The position numbers were made by a program, and so were the translations under genes. A DNA stretch of 64,000 bases, from contig JBDWUA010000014.1 of NCBI GenBank assembly GCA_039984715.1, forward strand, positions 124,001 through 188,000, given 5' to 3'. The notes under the pieces are model-generated. The model was not told where the DNA came from. It ran no database searches and saw only the letters and a program-made list of their open reading frames with translations. The stretch comes from JABSSA01 sp039984715 (GTDB lineage Bacteria; Pseudomonadota; Alphaproteobacteria; Rhodobacterales; Rhodobacteraceae). Below are positions 25,696-34,640 of the stretch, in pieces (position 1 is the stretch's first letter; every line of letters starts with the position of its first letter).

Positions 25696-25922
25696 CGGGC
25701 CGTCCTCAAAAGCATTCACTGACATTGAAGGGGCACCGCACCAGCGTGTCATTGGAACCTGAATTTTGGCTGCGGTTTCGTGAAATTGCGCAGGAGAAAC
25801 AGATTCCCATCAATGAACTTGCCGCTGAAATAGACGAAGGCCGCGGTATTGAGCGCGGCCTTGCATCAGCAATTCGGGTGTTTGTTCTGAGCTATTATTT
25901 GGATCAAACCGACGCGCGGTAA
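25692..25922 (+). CDS. Ribbon-helix-helix domain protein
   Basis: 76 residues forming a single ribbon-helix-helix-like domain (KHSLTLKGHRTSVSLEPEFW, then LRFREIAQEKQIPINELAAE). The family (RHH_4-type) includes small DNA-binding proteins, often of unknown target; no toxin partner is present, so I do not call it an antitoxin. The 3' end overlaps by 19 bases the 3' end of the convergent aldolase gene. Confidence 0.78.
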   Translation: MTGRPQKHSLTLKGHRTSVSLEPEFWLRFREIAQEKQIPINELAAEIDEGRGIERGLASAIRVFVLSYYLDQTDAR

Positions 25923-26794
25923 ATGGCGTCGATATTGCTTCCCAAAGCGGCCCCAAATTCCGTGTCACTTTGTGACTTTTGCAAACCCTCGGTCAACGCC
26001 CGGCTGAACGACGCGATCATTTTGCTGTTCTTGCTAAGACGGGCACAGGCATCCTGAGTTGAATATCCGCCCGACAAGGCGACGACCCGTAACACGCGCG
26101 GATGATCCGCCAACGCGTCATAAATCCCAGATTTGTTTGGAATGGTCAGTTTCAGCATAACATCCTGATCCGCCTCAAGGGTTGATAGCTTTGCCAACAA
26201 CGCGTCCGCCAAAATTTCTTCGGCTTCAGATTTTGAAGAGGAATGTATGTTGATTTCAGGTTCGATGATGGGGACCATGCCCGCTTCGATGACTGTCATT
26301 GCAACGTCGAATTGGTTCGCAACGATCTTGGCAATCCCATCCGCATTGGCTGCATTGATGACGGATCGTTCCTTGGTGCCAAAAACACCAAGCTTTTTGG
26401 CCGCTGCCAGTGTTTCGGGCAGTCCCGGAATTGGCTTCATAATCTGAACGTCGTCGGATTCTTCTTCCAATCCTTTGTCGATTTTCAGAAACGGAACGAC
26501 CCCGTTATTTTCCCAAATATACGCCGGTACTGTAACGCCGTCGATCTTTTCGCCCAACGTCTTGTCAAACAAGATCGCGCCGATCACCTTGGCCGAATTG
26601 AAATTTGCGTCCGTCATAATACGCGCACGCATGTTTTGAATTTCGGCAAACATCGCCTCTTCGCCATCATATGCGTCCGGTTCGACCCCATATTGATGCA
26701 AAGCCTTAGGCGTTGATCCTCCCGACTGGTCCAAAGCAGCAATAAACCCTGCACCTGAAATCACTTGTGTGCGCATTTTTTGAAAATCAGTCAT
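25904..26794 (-). CDS. Fructose-bisphosphate aldolase class I
   Basis: Schiff-base aldolase cleaving fructose-1,6-bisphosphate. The 296-residue size and the sequence (ALDQSGGSTPKALHQYGVEP; IMTDANFNSAKVIGAILFD; VIEAGMVPIIEPEINIHS; LTIPNKSGIY with the probable Schiff-base lysine) match the bacterial class I proteins. It stands alone, convergent with the RHH gene, overlapping it by 19 bases at the 3' ends. Confidence 0.9.
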   Translation of the reverse strand: MTDFQKMRTQVISGAGFIAALDQSGGSTPKALHQYGVEPDAYDGEEAMFAEIQNMRARIMTDANFNSAKVIGAILFDKTLGEKIDGVTVPAYIWENNGVVPFLKIDKGLEEESDDVQIMKPIPGLPETLAAAKKLGVFGTKERSVINAANADGIAKIVANQFDVAMTVIEAGMVPIIEPEINIHSSSKSEAEEILADALLAKLSTLEADQDVMLKLTIPNKSGIYDALADHPRVLRVVALSGGYSTQDACARLSKNSKMIASFSRALTEGLQKSQSDTEFGAALGSNIDAIYRASV

Positions 26795-26879
26795 ATTATC
26801 TCCAGCTCAACACGAATCTATTCGCCACTCACTAGCGCACTGCGAGCCGTTCGTGAATTCGCCAGATCAACAGTTAGCG

Positions 26880-28220
26880 CTATCTCTTTGCAAAATTTAG
26901 CAAAATCCCGTTTTTTGCCCGAACAGTGAGGTGCGCAACAGGTGTGGGAACGTTTCCAGTAATGGTTTCGACTCGCCAATCTCGCAACAATCTTGCCAAA
27001 ATCAACGGACCTTCCACCATTGCAAAACCCGCACCCGGACAAACACGTGCCCCCGCGGAAAATGGGATAAAGGCCTCTGCCCCACATTTCTTGCCGTTTT
27101 CTGTTTTCCAACGGGTTGGATCAAAGTCGTCTGGGTTTTCCCACAAACGTTCATGTCGATGCAGATGCCAGGGGCTTAAGACAAGCTGACTGCCGGCATC
27201 GATTTTGCGGTCGCGGAAATGTTCGCATTGCGTGGCTTCGCGCACCATCATTGGAACGGGCGGATACAGCCTGAGCGTTTCGCGAAAGACATCCCGCGTT
27301 ATGGGCAATTTCGACATCACAGAGAAATCAGGTGATGTCAGTGCCTGCGCCTCTTGTGCAATTTTTGTTTGCCAGTCGGGATACAATGCCGCGAGATACA
27401 GCGCCCAACTTAGTGCGGAAGCGCTGGTTTCATGACCGGCCAGAAAAAAGATCGCAACCTGATCGACCATTTCATCGGTCGAGAACGTTTCACCCGTTTC
27501 AGGATCCTGCGTGGTCATTATTTTCGTGGCCAGATCCTGAGGCGCTTGGCCCGCATTGATTGCGTCCATGCGGTCTGTGGTCAGTTTGGTGATCAGTTTT
27601 CGAATCTTTTGGGCCGAGTTGCGCGTTTCTCTTTTAAATCCGCGCGGCATCCAACGTGGCAAAGGTAAAAAGGCCGCTAGGTTCAAGATCGGTTGTGATC
27701 GTTGATATTTTCGGAATTCATCAAACACGTCACTTGCGGTTTCGTGTTCGATTGGAATGGAAAACAACGTTCGAAAAATCACATCAGCCGCGGCGTGGCT
27801 CATGGCTTCCTCAACCTCTAAATGGCCTTCCTTTAGTCGGTCTGCCGCTGCTTCGGCGGCGTCCCACATTGCTGGGAATGTTGCGCGCAATCGACCGCCT
27901 TCAAAGGCGGGATCGATGATCCGGCGTTGACGTTTCCAAGTGTCACCGTTGGTTAGGAAAACCGAATTTCCTAACAATGGACGCAACCCTTCGCCCACAC
28001 GGTCTGACTTTGGGAAATCTTGAGGGCGGTCTTTTAACAGAGTTCGCACCAAATCCGGTTGGTTCATCATGTAACTGCGAAAGAACGGAGTGCGAAATTC
28101 CGCCATCCACGCGCGATACAAACGTGCCGGTTGTGCGGACAGGATGTCTTGGCGAAACAAGCTCATGTAACGCCAAAGCGAAACCTTGTCTGGACGACTA
28201 TTTGGTTTAGGCGGTTTCAT
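26880..28220 (-). CDS. Cytochrome P450
   Basis: Heme mono-oxygenase of 446 residues, soluble (no membrane anchor). The oxygen-binding I-helix reads FFLAGHETSASALSWALYLA, the ExxR pair is in ETLRLYPPVP, and the heme loop is PFSAGARVCPGAGF with the cysteine ligand at residue 394. Substrate and redox partner are not evident; no ferredoxin or reductase gene is adjacent. The start overlaps the stop of the membrane hydrolase gene upstream (ATGA), suggesting a shared pathway, perhaps lipid or hydroxylated-compound metabolism. Confidence 0.92.
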   Translation of the reverse strand: MKPPKPNSRPDKVSLWRYMSLFRQDILSAQPARLYRAWMAEFRTPFFRSYMMNQPDLVRTLLKDRPQDFPKSDRVGEGLRPLLGNSVFLTNGDTWKRQRRIIDPAFEGGRLRATFPAMWDAAEAAADRLKEGHLEVEEAMSHAAADVIFRTLFSIPIEHETASDVFDEFRKYQRSQPILNLAAFLPLPRWMPRGFKRETRNSAQKIRKLITKLTTDRMDAINAGQAPQDLATKIMTTQDPETGETFSTDEMVDQVAIFFLAGHETSASALSWALYLAALYPDWQTKIAQEAQALTSPDFSVMSKLPITRDVFRETLRLYPPVPMMVREATQCEHFRDRKIDAGSQLVLSPWHLHRHERLWENPDDFDPTRWKTENGKKCGAEAFIPFSAGARVCPGAGFAMVEGPLILARLLRDWRVETITGNVPTPVAHLTVRAKNGILLNFAKR

Positions 28221-29437
28221 GCGGCAATGGATGTGTGTTTGTTCACGGGTTTTTCTATCCGTGATTTGGACGGTTTACGATCTTTGTATCTGTGCCCAAG
28301 CGTTAGTGGACCGGCCGTGATTTGGAAGTAATCATAGTCATTGGGGCGATCAAAGGCGCATAAATACTGAAAATGCAGCCGAAAAAACCGCCACCGCAGT
28401 TCTTTCCAACGTTCTGGGCTAAGGGTCTGTGTGAACGCTGCGGAAAAGATCAAAGGCCAACGTTTGTTGTGCGGTGCGACACCCGAAACGGACACCGGAT
28501 CGCATAACGCAAATGAACATCCGTCACCGGGTGCGGTTACATCAACCCAAGTTAGATCGGTGCAAGTTGATAGAAACTGTAAATCCGCCCGTAATCTGGT
28601 GGCATCCGGCAAGAAGGACACCATCGGCACCACCTGCCCCAAAGTCAGAAACGACAACGTGGCGCGGGATGGTGGTTGGTCTTTTAAAAGGTCAGATAGG
28701 ATTGAAATGCCCAAATGCGCACCTGACGAATGGCCCACAACAAGCACCTCATCCACATCCGATTGCAATGCATCTGCAATCATGGTGCGAAAACTGGACA
28801 TCCGCTGTTCCAACTCTGCCGGGATCGCGCCGCGCGATTGGGCCGAATAAGCATAGTCATGCATAAGATAGTAGGCAAAGACCTTACCATCCTTTGACTT
28901 GAACCACCGCAGCACGAGAACAAACACGGCAAGTGAAACCGCCGTTGCGATCACTTGTCCTATGAAACCGGTAAGGAGCGATTTGATCACTGCCGAAAGC
29001 AGCCCCCCGATTATCAGCGCCAGAACCAGTTGAAAGATCAACATGCCCACAGGGTAAAGGGCGGCGATCACGGGTCCTTTGCGCAAACGCATCAAACGGA
29101 ACAACGCGCCAGAGGTGATGTAAATCCACGCAGTTTGGATCAATTGCCGGTATGTGGCGATGATCGAATTATCCATGCTGTCCCGCACAAGGTCGGACCA
29201 GACCAATACTTCGACATCGGTGTGAACGGATTGATCATCAATGACCGCATCCACCTGCCATCCGAAATTCGCGCCCTTTGGCGACGGCTTTAACGCGATG
29301 TTGTAGTTGGACACACGTGTCTGTTCCGCTGCCTCCGTGCGATACAATTCGCGGTATCTGCGCGGATGGAACGGATCATATCCGGGTATATAAAACACCC
29401 GGCGGCGTTTGACTTGCGTTTGGCTGTGACTGCTCAT
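28217..29437 (-). CDS. Membrane protein with alpha/beta-hydrolase motif
   Basis: 406 residues. The N-terminal third begins VFYIPGYDPFHPRRYRELY, like an oxyanion-hole region. Residues about 120-180 form two hydrophobic hairpins (LIFQLVLALIIGGLLSAVI; IATAVSLAVFVLVLRWF). A nucleophile elbow VVGHSSGAHLG follows near residue 244, so a serine hydrolase is plausible, with the membrane insert placed before the nucleophile. I know no named family. The gene is translationally coupled to the P450 gene, which suggests that the hydrolase frees or processes a lipid-like P450 substrate or product; this is inference. Confidence 0.7.
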   Translation of the reverse strand: MSSHSQTQVKRRRVFYIPGYDPFHPRRYRELYRTEAAEQTRVSNYNIALKPSPKGANFGWQVDAVIDDQSVHTDVEVLVWSDLVRDSMDNSIIATYRQLIQTAWIYITSGALFRLMRLRKGPVIAALYPVGMLIFQLVLALIIGGLLSAVIKSLLTGFIGQVIATAVSLAVFVLVLRWFKSKDGKVFAYYLMHDYAYSAQSRGAIPAELEQRMSSFRTMIADALQSDVDEVLVVGHSSGAHLGISILSDLLKDQPPSRATLSFLTLGQVVPMVSFLPDATRLRADLQFLSTCTDLTWVDVTAPGDGCSFALCDPVSVSGVAPHNKRWPLIFSAAFTQTLSPERWKELRWRFFRLHFQYLCAFDRPNDYDYFQITAGPLTLGHRYKDRKPSKSRIEKPVNKHTSIAA

Positions 29438-29493
29438 CTGCCTGCACCTATTATGTGCAGGTTAACGAGTCTTTTCGACAGAAGTAAGACCGC

Positions 29494-30246
29494 TTAGCCA
29501 AGGACAGCCAATGCTGGGAAAGTTTCGAGCAGCCAGAACGAAAATGTCGAAAACGCGCCAGTTAGCATTGCAAAGCCAACGATCAAAAGCAAAATTCCCA
29601 TGACCCGTTCGATCGTTTTCATGTGGCGTTTGATCCGGTTCATGAACCCCATGGCGCGGCTCATGAACATGGCGGCCAAAAGAAACGGAATACCAAGCCC
29701 GGCGGCATAAACACCCAACAAGAATGTACCGCGTCCCACGGAAGCTTCGGATGCGGCAATCGACAGGATCGCGCCCAATTGTGGCCCGATGCACGGTGTC
29801 CAGCCAAAGGCGAATGCCAAGCCCAGGACATAAGCGCCAAATGATGATCCACCTTTGTCGCCCGCATCAATGCGCGCTTCTTGGTCCAGAAACGGAATGC
29901 GGAACAATCCGATAAAGTGCAGACCAAAGATCATGACAACGGCACCAGACACTTGCGCAAACAGGATCTGGTTTTGAAGAAAGAACGCCCCGAACGCCGA
30001 AGCGGTAAAGCCAAGGATCAAAAAGACCGTCGACAACCCCATCACAAAAAACAGAGCGGTTATCGTGACTTTACGTCGCCCTGCTGAATTGTCGGTCATG
30101 TCGCCAACGCTCACACCCGACATATAGGCCAGATAAGGCGGCACAATCGGCAATACACAGGGGCTAAGGAAACTAATTACACCGGCAAACAGCGCAATTG
30201 AGATGGCGGGCAACAGGCTCGCGTCTATGAGGCTTATTTCGAACAT
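29494..30246 (-). CDS. ccdA: Cytochrome c biogenesis protein CcdA
   Basis: Inner-membrane thiol transporter that passes electrons from cytoplasmic thioredoxin to periplasmic thiol proteins for cytochrome c maturation. 250 residues with six to seven spans. The two redox cysteines are in SFLSPCVLPIVPPYLAYMSG and FGWTPCIGPQLGAILS. No signal peptide and no DsbD-like extra domains, as expected for CcdA. Divergent from the TusA-like gene. Confidence 0.92.
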   Translation of the reverse strand: MFEISLIDASLLPAISIALFAGVISFLSPCVLPIVPPYLAYMSGVSVGDMTDNSAGRRKVTITALFFVMGLSTVFLILGFTASAFGAFFLQNQILFAQVSGAVVMIFGLHFIGLFRIPFLDQEARIDAGDKGGSSFGAYVLGLAFAFGWTPCIGPQLGAILSIAASEASVGRGTFLLGVYAAGLGIPFLLAAMFMSRAMGFMNRIKRHMKTIERVMGILLLIVGFAMLTGAFSTFSFWLLETFPALAVLG

Positions 30247-30339
30247 GTGTCAGAGTTATGCCAACATGGGCCATCTGTCACGGGGGCATACAGTCACAAG
30301 ACTGTGGACGCATTGAAACATCAAAGCTATCTCGCATGT

Positions 30340-30567
30340 ATGAATGATCAAAACACACTTGATGCGCGCGGGTTACTATGCCCGCTTCCCGTTTTAAAAG
30401 CCCGCAAACGGTTGCAATCTTTGGCTGTTGGGGACGAATTGATCGTTCATGCCGATGATCCGGCAGCGATTATCGATGTCCCGCATTTTTGTGCTGAATC
30501 TGGGCACAAGCTGGTGTCGCAGGACGATCAAGGTGCGTTTCAGGTCTATGTGATCCGCAAAAGTTAA
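30340..30567 (+). CDS. TusA-like sulfurtransferase family protein
   Basis: 75 residues, the size of TusA. The N-terminal LDARGLLCPLPVLKARKRL carries the CPxP motif with the reactive Cys14. TusA-like proteins relay sulfane sulfur, for example to tRNA thiolation or molybdenum-cofactor pathways. I place the start at ATG 30340 because the preceding 31 codons of the longer frame look non-coding. The stop codon lies in the base of a terminator shared with the convergent RNase E gene. Confidence 0.87.
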   Translation: MNDQNTLDARGLLCPLPVLKARKRLQSLAVGDELIVHADDPAAIIDVPHFCAESGHKLVSQDDQGAFQVYVIRKS

Positions 30568-30591
30568 GGGCGGATCCTAGAACCCGCCCTT
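30566..30591. terminator. Bidirectional terminator between tusA-like gene and rne
   Basis: AAGGGCGG and CCGCCCTT form a perfect 8-bp stem with a ten-base loop in the short convergent gap. T-rich sequence follows on the plus side (TCCCTATTTCGTTT). Confidence 0.75.
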
Positions 30592-30602
30592 CCCTATTTC
30601 GT

Positions 30603-33419
30603 TTATCGACCCAATGACCACCATCCACGCCGCTTCGGCTTGGATGGATCGGAAACGGTATCCGGTTCCGGCTCGGGTTTCGGTGCGGGCGCCGGTTTCA
30701 CCACCTCTGGTGCGGCCTGTGCTGCGGCAACCACCACTGGTTCAGGTTCCGCCACTTTGGGCGCTTCCTTTGCCTTGGGTGCTTCGGTTGCCGTTGGTGC
30801 AGCGTCTTCCGTTACCTCTGCGACCACTTTGGGTTTGCGCGGTTTACGCGTCGCGGTCTTACGCTTTGGCTTTTCAGCGGGCGCTTCTTTTTCCGCAGGT
30901 TCGACAGCGGCTTCAGGTTCGCCAGACGTTTCTACGTCTGCAGGAGCGTCTGTTGCGGGCTGAACCTCAACCTCAGCCGGTTTTGGCTTTGGTTTGCGCG
31001 TGCGACGTGCCGTTTTCTTAGGCTTTTCTTCTGTCGCCTCTGTCGCAGGGTCCGAAGGTGTTTCCGCATCGGACTTTACGTCAGTCTCAGCAGCAGGAGC
31101 TTCCGCCTCTGCTACTTTGTTAGAAGCCTCATCTTCGTTTGAATTGGCCTCCGCATCAGCGTCAGAATTGTCAGGCTTAGCGTCCGCTTCGCCATCTGCG
31201 TTACCTTCGGTTTCTGCTTGATCCTCACGCGGGCCTTTGCCACGACGCGATCTGCGACGTCTGCGGCGGCGTTTTGGTTTTTGTTCTTCTTCCTCAACCT
31301 CACGCTCTTCGCTGACCTCTTCAACGACATCGTCGTCTTCGTCCACTTGATCCATAAGCGACGCGTCAACCGAAACAACAGGTGGATCGATGGCAACAAC
31401 CTTGCGCGTTGCAGTCTTAAACCGTTCCATTGTGAAATCAGGCGACATCAACGACGGATCACCTTCGACCCGCACACTCAGGCCATAACGGGCCTCAATC
31501 TGAGCAATGTGATCGCGCTTTTGGTTCATCAAATAGTTCGCGATTCCGACAGGGCATTTGACCAACACTTCACGTGACCGTCTGCGCGTGCCTTCTTCTT
31601 CTATCCCACGCAGAATTTGCAGGGCCAGATTGTCATCAGAGCGGATCAAACCAGTGCCGTGACACACCTGACACGGTTGTGTCGTTGCTTCGATCATGCC
31701 CGGACGCAGACGTTGGCGCGACATTTCCATCAGACCAAAACCAGAAATGCGACCCACTTGAATGCGCGCACGATCGGTTTTCAGCTTGTCCTTCATGCGC
31801 TTTTCGACAGACGCGTTATTCTTGCGTTCTTCCATGTCGATAAAGTCGATAACGATCAAACCGGCCAAGTCGCGCAGACGCAGTTGACGCGCCACTTCTT
31901 CGGCGGCTTCAAGGTTGGTCTTTAACGCGGTTTCCTCGATTGATCCCTCTTTGGTCGCGCGACCAGAGTTCACATCGATGGCAACCAATGCCTCGGTGAC
32001 ACCGATAACAATGTAGCCGCCTGATTTAAGCTGAACGGTTGGATTGAACATCCCGCCCAAATAGCTTTCGACCTGAAAACGCGCGAAAAGCGGCAAGGAA
32101 TCTTCGTACCTGCGCACGTTCTTTGCGTGCGACGGCATGATCATCTTCATGAAGTCTTTAGCGTTGCGATATCCGCGTTCGCCTTCGACCAGAACTTCTT
32201 CGATGTCACGGTTATACAAATCGCGGATCGACCGTTTGATTAAATCACCTTCTTCATAGATCTTTGCAGGGGCGATCGACTTAAGTGTCAACTCGCGCAC
32301 TTGTTCCCACAAACGTTGAAGGTATTCATAATCCCGTTTGATTTCGGCCTTGGTCCGCTTTGCACCTGCGGTTCGAACGATCAGGCCGGCCCCTTGCGGG
32401 ACTTCCATTTCGTTTGCGATCTCTTTTAGTTTTTTGCGGTCTGCTGCGTTGGTAATTTTACGGCTGATACCGCCACCACGCGCAGTGTTGGGCATCAGAA
32501 CGCAATAGCGTCCTGCAAGGCTAAGGTAAGTCGTCAACGCGGCGCCTTTGTTGCCACGTTCTTCCTTGACCACTTGCACCAACAAAACTTGGCGAACTTT
32601 GATGACTTCCTGAATTTTGTACCGGCGCGGTCTTGGTTTGCGCGGCATACGGATTTCATCGCTGTCGTCTTCATCTGCGACAGATTCTATGGATTCGTCT
32701 TTGTCAGAAGCCGTGCTGCCTGCTTCTTTTTCGTCTTCGTCAGGCGATTCATCCTGGGCGGCACTGTCTGATGTTTCATCACTGGCAGTTTCGCCAGCAG
32801 TCTGTTGTGCCTCTTCGACCATTTCAGCATCTACAGGCGCGGAATCTGCGGCAGCTGTTTCTTCAACGGGCTGGTCAGAGGGTTGATCAGACGCCACTTC
32901 AACAGGCGCATCCGCCGTTGGTGCGTCAACACCTGTTTCGGGACTAGGTTGCGCGTCAGATTGTTCGACACTTGTGTCTTCGGACGGATCAATCGTTTCC
33001 ATTCCGCCGATTTCAGACGTTACAACAGCATCATCCGTCGTCGTCTTTGCTGCTTTCGAGCTTTTGCGACGAGACTTAGAACGCGGTTTCTTTTTTTCCG
33101 CGTCTTCGTCACGGGCGCGCATTGCATCAGCATATGCACGCTCTTCCTCCATAAGCGCTTCGCGATCGGCAACCGGGATTTGATAATAGTCCGGGTGAAT
33201 CTCGGAAAACGCAAGGAAACCATGGCGATTCCCGCCATAGTCGACAAATGCCGCCTGCAAAGACGGTTCTACGCGCGTTACTTTTGCGAGGTAAATATTA
33301 CCGGCGAGTTGCCGTTTGTTTTCAGATTCAAAGTCAAATTCCTCAACCTTGTTTCCGTCCACCACCACGACGCGTGTCTCTTCCGCGTGGGTGGCATCGA
33401 TAAGCATCTTCTTTGCCAT
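30603..33419 (-). CDS. rne: Ribonuclease E
   Basis: Essential endoribonuclease and degradosome scaffold, 938 residues. Order: S1 RNA-binding domain from about residue 35 (YLAKVTRVEPSLQAAFVDYG), interrupted by an acidic and Ala/Ser-rich insertion of about 180 residues; then the rest of S1 (KIQEVIKVRQVLLVQVVKEE), RNase H-like and 5' sensor parts, the catalytic DNase I-like domain with aspartates in VAIDVNSGRAT and IVIDFIDMEE, and the Zn-link CQVCHGTG. The C-terminal 250 residues are disordered, Ala/Pro/Glu/Lys-rich, with an arginine-rich patch (KPKRRRRRRRSRRGKG), ending RRGWWSLGR. Start ATG 33419 gives MAKKMLIDATH, typical; ten extra upstream codons are ignored. Confidence 0.95.
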   Translation of the reverse strand: MAKKMLIDATHAEETRVVVVDGNKVEEFDFESENKRQLAGNIYLAKVTRVEPSLQAAFVDYGGNRHGFLAFSEIHPDYYQIPVADREALMEEERAYADAMRARDEDAEKKKPRSKSRRKSSKAAKTTTDDAVVTSEIGGMETIDPSEDTSVEQSDAQPSPETGVDAPTADAPVEVASDQPSDQPVEETAAADSAPVDAEMVEEAQQTAGETASDETSDSAAQDESPDEDEKEAGSTASDKDESIESVADEDDSDEIRMPRKPRPRRYKIQEVIKVRQVLLVQVVKEERGNKGAALTTYLSLAGRYCVLMPNTARGGGISRKITNAADRKKLKEIANEMEVPQGAGLIVRTAGAKRTKAEIKRDYEYLQRLWEQVRELTLKSIAPAKIYEEGDLIKRSIRDLYNRDIEEVLVEGERGYRNAKDFMKMIMPSHAKNVRRYEDSLPLFARFQVESYLGGMFNPTVQLKSGGYIVIGVTEALVAIDVNSGRATKEGSIEETALKTNLEAAEEVARQLRLRDLAGLIVIDFIDMEERKNNASVEKRMKDKLKTDRARIQVGRISGFGLMEMSRQRLRPGMIEATTQPCQVCHGTGLIRSDDNLALQILRGIEEEGTRRRSREVLVKCPVGIANYLMNQKRDHIAQIEARYGLSVRVEGDPSLMSPDFTMERFKTATRKVVAIDPPVVSVDASLMDQVDEDDDVVEEVSEEREVEEEEQKPKRRRRRRRSRRGKGPREDQAETEGNADGEADAKPDNSDADAEANSNEDEASNKVAEAEAPAAETDVKSDAETPSDPATEATEEKPKKTARRTRKPKPKPAEVEVQPATDAPADVETSGEPEAAVEPAEKEAPAEKPKRKTATRKPRKPKVVAEVTEDAAPTATEAPKAKEAPKVAEPEPVVVAAAQAAPEVVKPAPAPKPEPEPDTVSDPSKPKRRGWWSLGR

Positions 33420-33836
33420 GAAAGTCCATTGCACACAGACCTGAACCATCCGCCCGGGGGCGCAAGAGTTCGGTGTATGTGTCTGATTTGTGCGACGTTT
33501 TGTACGCGCTGCGGAAGGGCCTGAATGGCACTTGCCTCCGCTTCAACATGTTGCGCGCGCGTCATCGCGATTCTTCTCCGACGCATGGCTATATTGACCT
33601 AGCGCCCATTACTCGCCCCGAAAGACCTTAGTCCTCGACGGCATCACTCTGGCCCATGGGGCCCAATCGGTCTGTCGGGTCTTGCAAAGCACTTAGCCTG
33701 TCAGTGTCCCAAACAGCGAAACTCATGTGGCCTGCTGCACAAACTGCGCATAGGCCTACACCTACAGATAATGTTTTTTGGGTGTGGATGACAATGGGCA
33801 AAACACGTTTTACGCGTTCAACTGGCACAAACGCAT
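33420..33836 (-). promoter_or_regulatory. Long upstream region of rne
   Basis: 417 bases between the HAD gene and rne. It should hold the rne promoter and a leader; in other bacteria the rne leader is a target of RNase E autoregulation. I see no strong U-tailed hairpin. It also contains one short candidate frame, listed next. Confidence 0.35.
33628..33828 (-). CDS. Candidate small ORF after the HAD gene
   Basis: 66 codons starting with GTG eight bases after the HAD gene stop (VPVERVKRVLPIVIHTQKTL at the start, DRLGPMGQSDAVED at the end). The position favours translation coupled to the HAD gene, and a CAVCAAGH segment is protein-like. Against it: no clear ribosome site, no recognised family, and third-position base use that is not clearly coding. 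Left as a possibility. Confidence 0.25.
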   Translation of the reverse strand: MPVERVKRVLPIVIHTQKTLSVGVGLCAVCAAGHMSFAVWDTDRLSALQDPTDRLGPMGQSDAVED

Positions 33837-34496
33837 CTATAACACCTGCAAGATCTGCATTGCCTGCCTGAAATCGGCGGCGACATGCTGACCTAAATCA
33901 GGCAGAGGTTTATTTGCGGGCCTTAAATCCGGGATTTGCACGGCGCGACATCCTGCACGCACGGCCGCTGTAATTCCGCGATCGCTATCTTCAAACGCAA
34001 AACAATCCGATGCAGAAACCCCCAACGCCTGAGCGGTTTCCAGATAAGGCGCAGGGTCAGGTTTGTTTGCTGACACTTCGTCACCGCCGGTGACCAGTTC
34101 AAAATGGTTAATCAGACCGGCTCCAGTCAAATGGTGGCGCGCTTGATCCCCTTTTGTCGAGGTGACAACCGCCATGCGATGCCCTTGTTCGGCCAGCATC
34201 TTCAAACATTCCGAAACGTGGGGTTTGATCGGTACGTCCTTGGCCATCTTTGCCCCGAAATTAGTATGCCATTCAGATACAAAAGTGTCATAGGGCAAAT
34301 CATTCGGTAAGAATGTCAGCAACTGTCTTTGGGTTTCTGCACTGGATGAACCGACAAGCCCCAGAAAGAAGTGTGTTACGGTTTCAGTGGACACATCAAA
34401 CGGCGCGAAAATTTCCAGAAACGTTTCCATGATGACCCGCTCCGTATCCAAAAGCAGACCGTCCATATCAAACAGAAACGCAGCAGGGGTTTTCAT
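33837..34496 (-). CDS. HAD family phosphatase
   Basis: 219 residues, HAD subfamily I with a helical cap (beta-phosphoglucomutase/phosphoglycolate phosphatase-like). Motif I FLFDMDGLLLDTE supplies the nucleophile Asp, motif II is VVTSTKG, motif III K in SANKPDPAPYL, motif IV FEDSDRGITAA. The exact sugar-phosphate substrate cannot be told. I use the ATG at 34496; a TTG five codons earlier has no ribosome site. Confidence 0.87.
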   Translation of the reverse strand: MKTPAAFLFDMDGLLLDTERVIMETFLEIFAPFDVSTETVTHFFLGLVGSSSAETQRQLLTFLPNDLPYDTFVSEWHTNFGAKMAKDVPIKPHVSECLKMLAEQGHRMAVVTSTKGDQARHHLTGAGLINHFELVTGGDEVSANKPDPAPYLETAQALGVSASDCFAFEDSDRGITAAVRAGCRAVQIPDLRPANKPLPDLGQHVAADFRQAMQILQVL

Positions 34497-34570
34497 AGAT
34501 TGTAGATCCAAAATTCGTCCAAGACAGAATTGTCGTCACCCTGTCTGTCACACCGGGATTGGATCAACAA

Positions 34571-34598
34571 TCGTGACCACCTTTTTAGGCGGTCACGA
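34571..34598 (-). terminator. Hairpin between dctD and HAD genes
   Basis: TCGTGACC pairs with GGTCACGA, extendable by two more pairs across one mismatch, around a T-rich loop. It lies after the dctD stop. There is no T-run on the minus side, so it may be a processing or weak termination signal. Confidence 0.4.
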
Positions 34599-34640
34599 AT
34601 TGCAACTGGTCATCAAAGATGGGCAATCAAAGGCAGAAAA

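Noticed and set aside
25692..25922. Antitoxin of a toxin-antitoxin pair
   Set aside because: The RHH protein has no adjacent toxin; the coupled upstream gene is DUF4169.
30640..33183. Several long plus-strand frames opposite rne (Ala/Gly/Ser-rich)
   Set aside because: They are mirror frames of the repetitive acidic and basic codons of RNase E.
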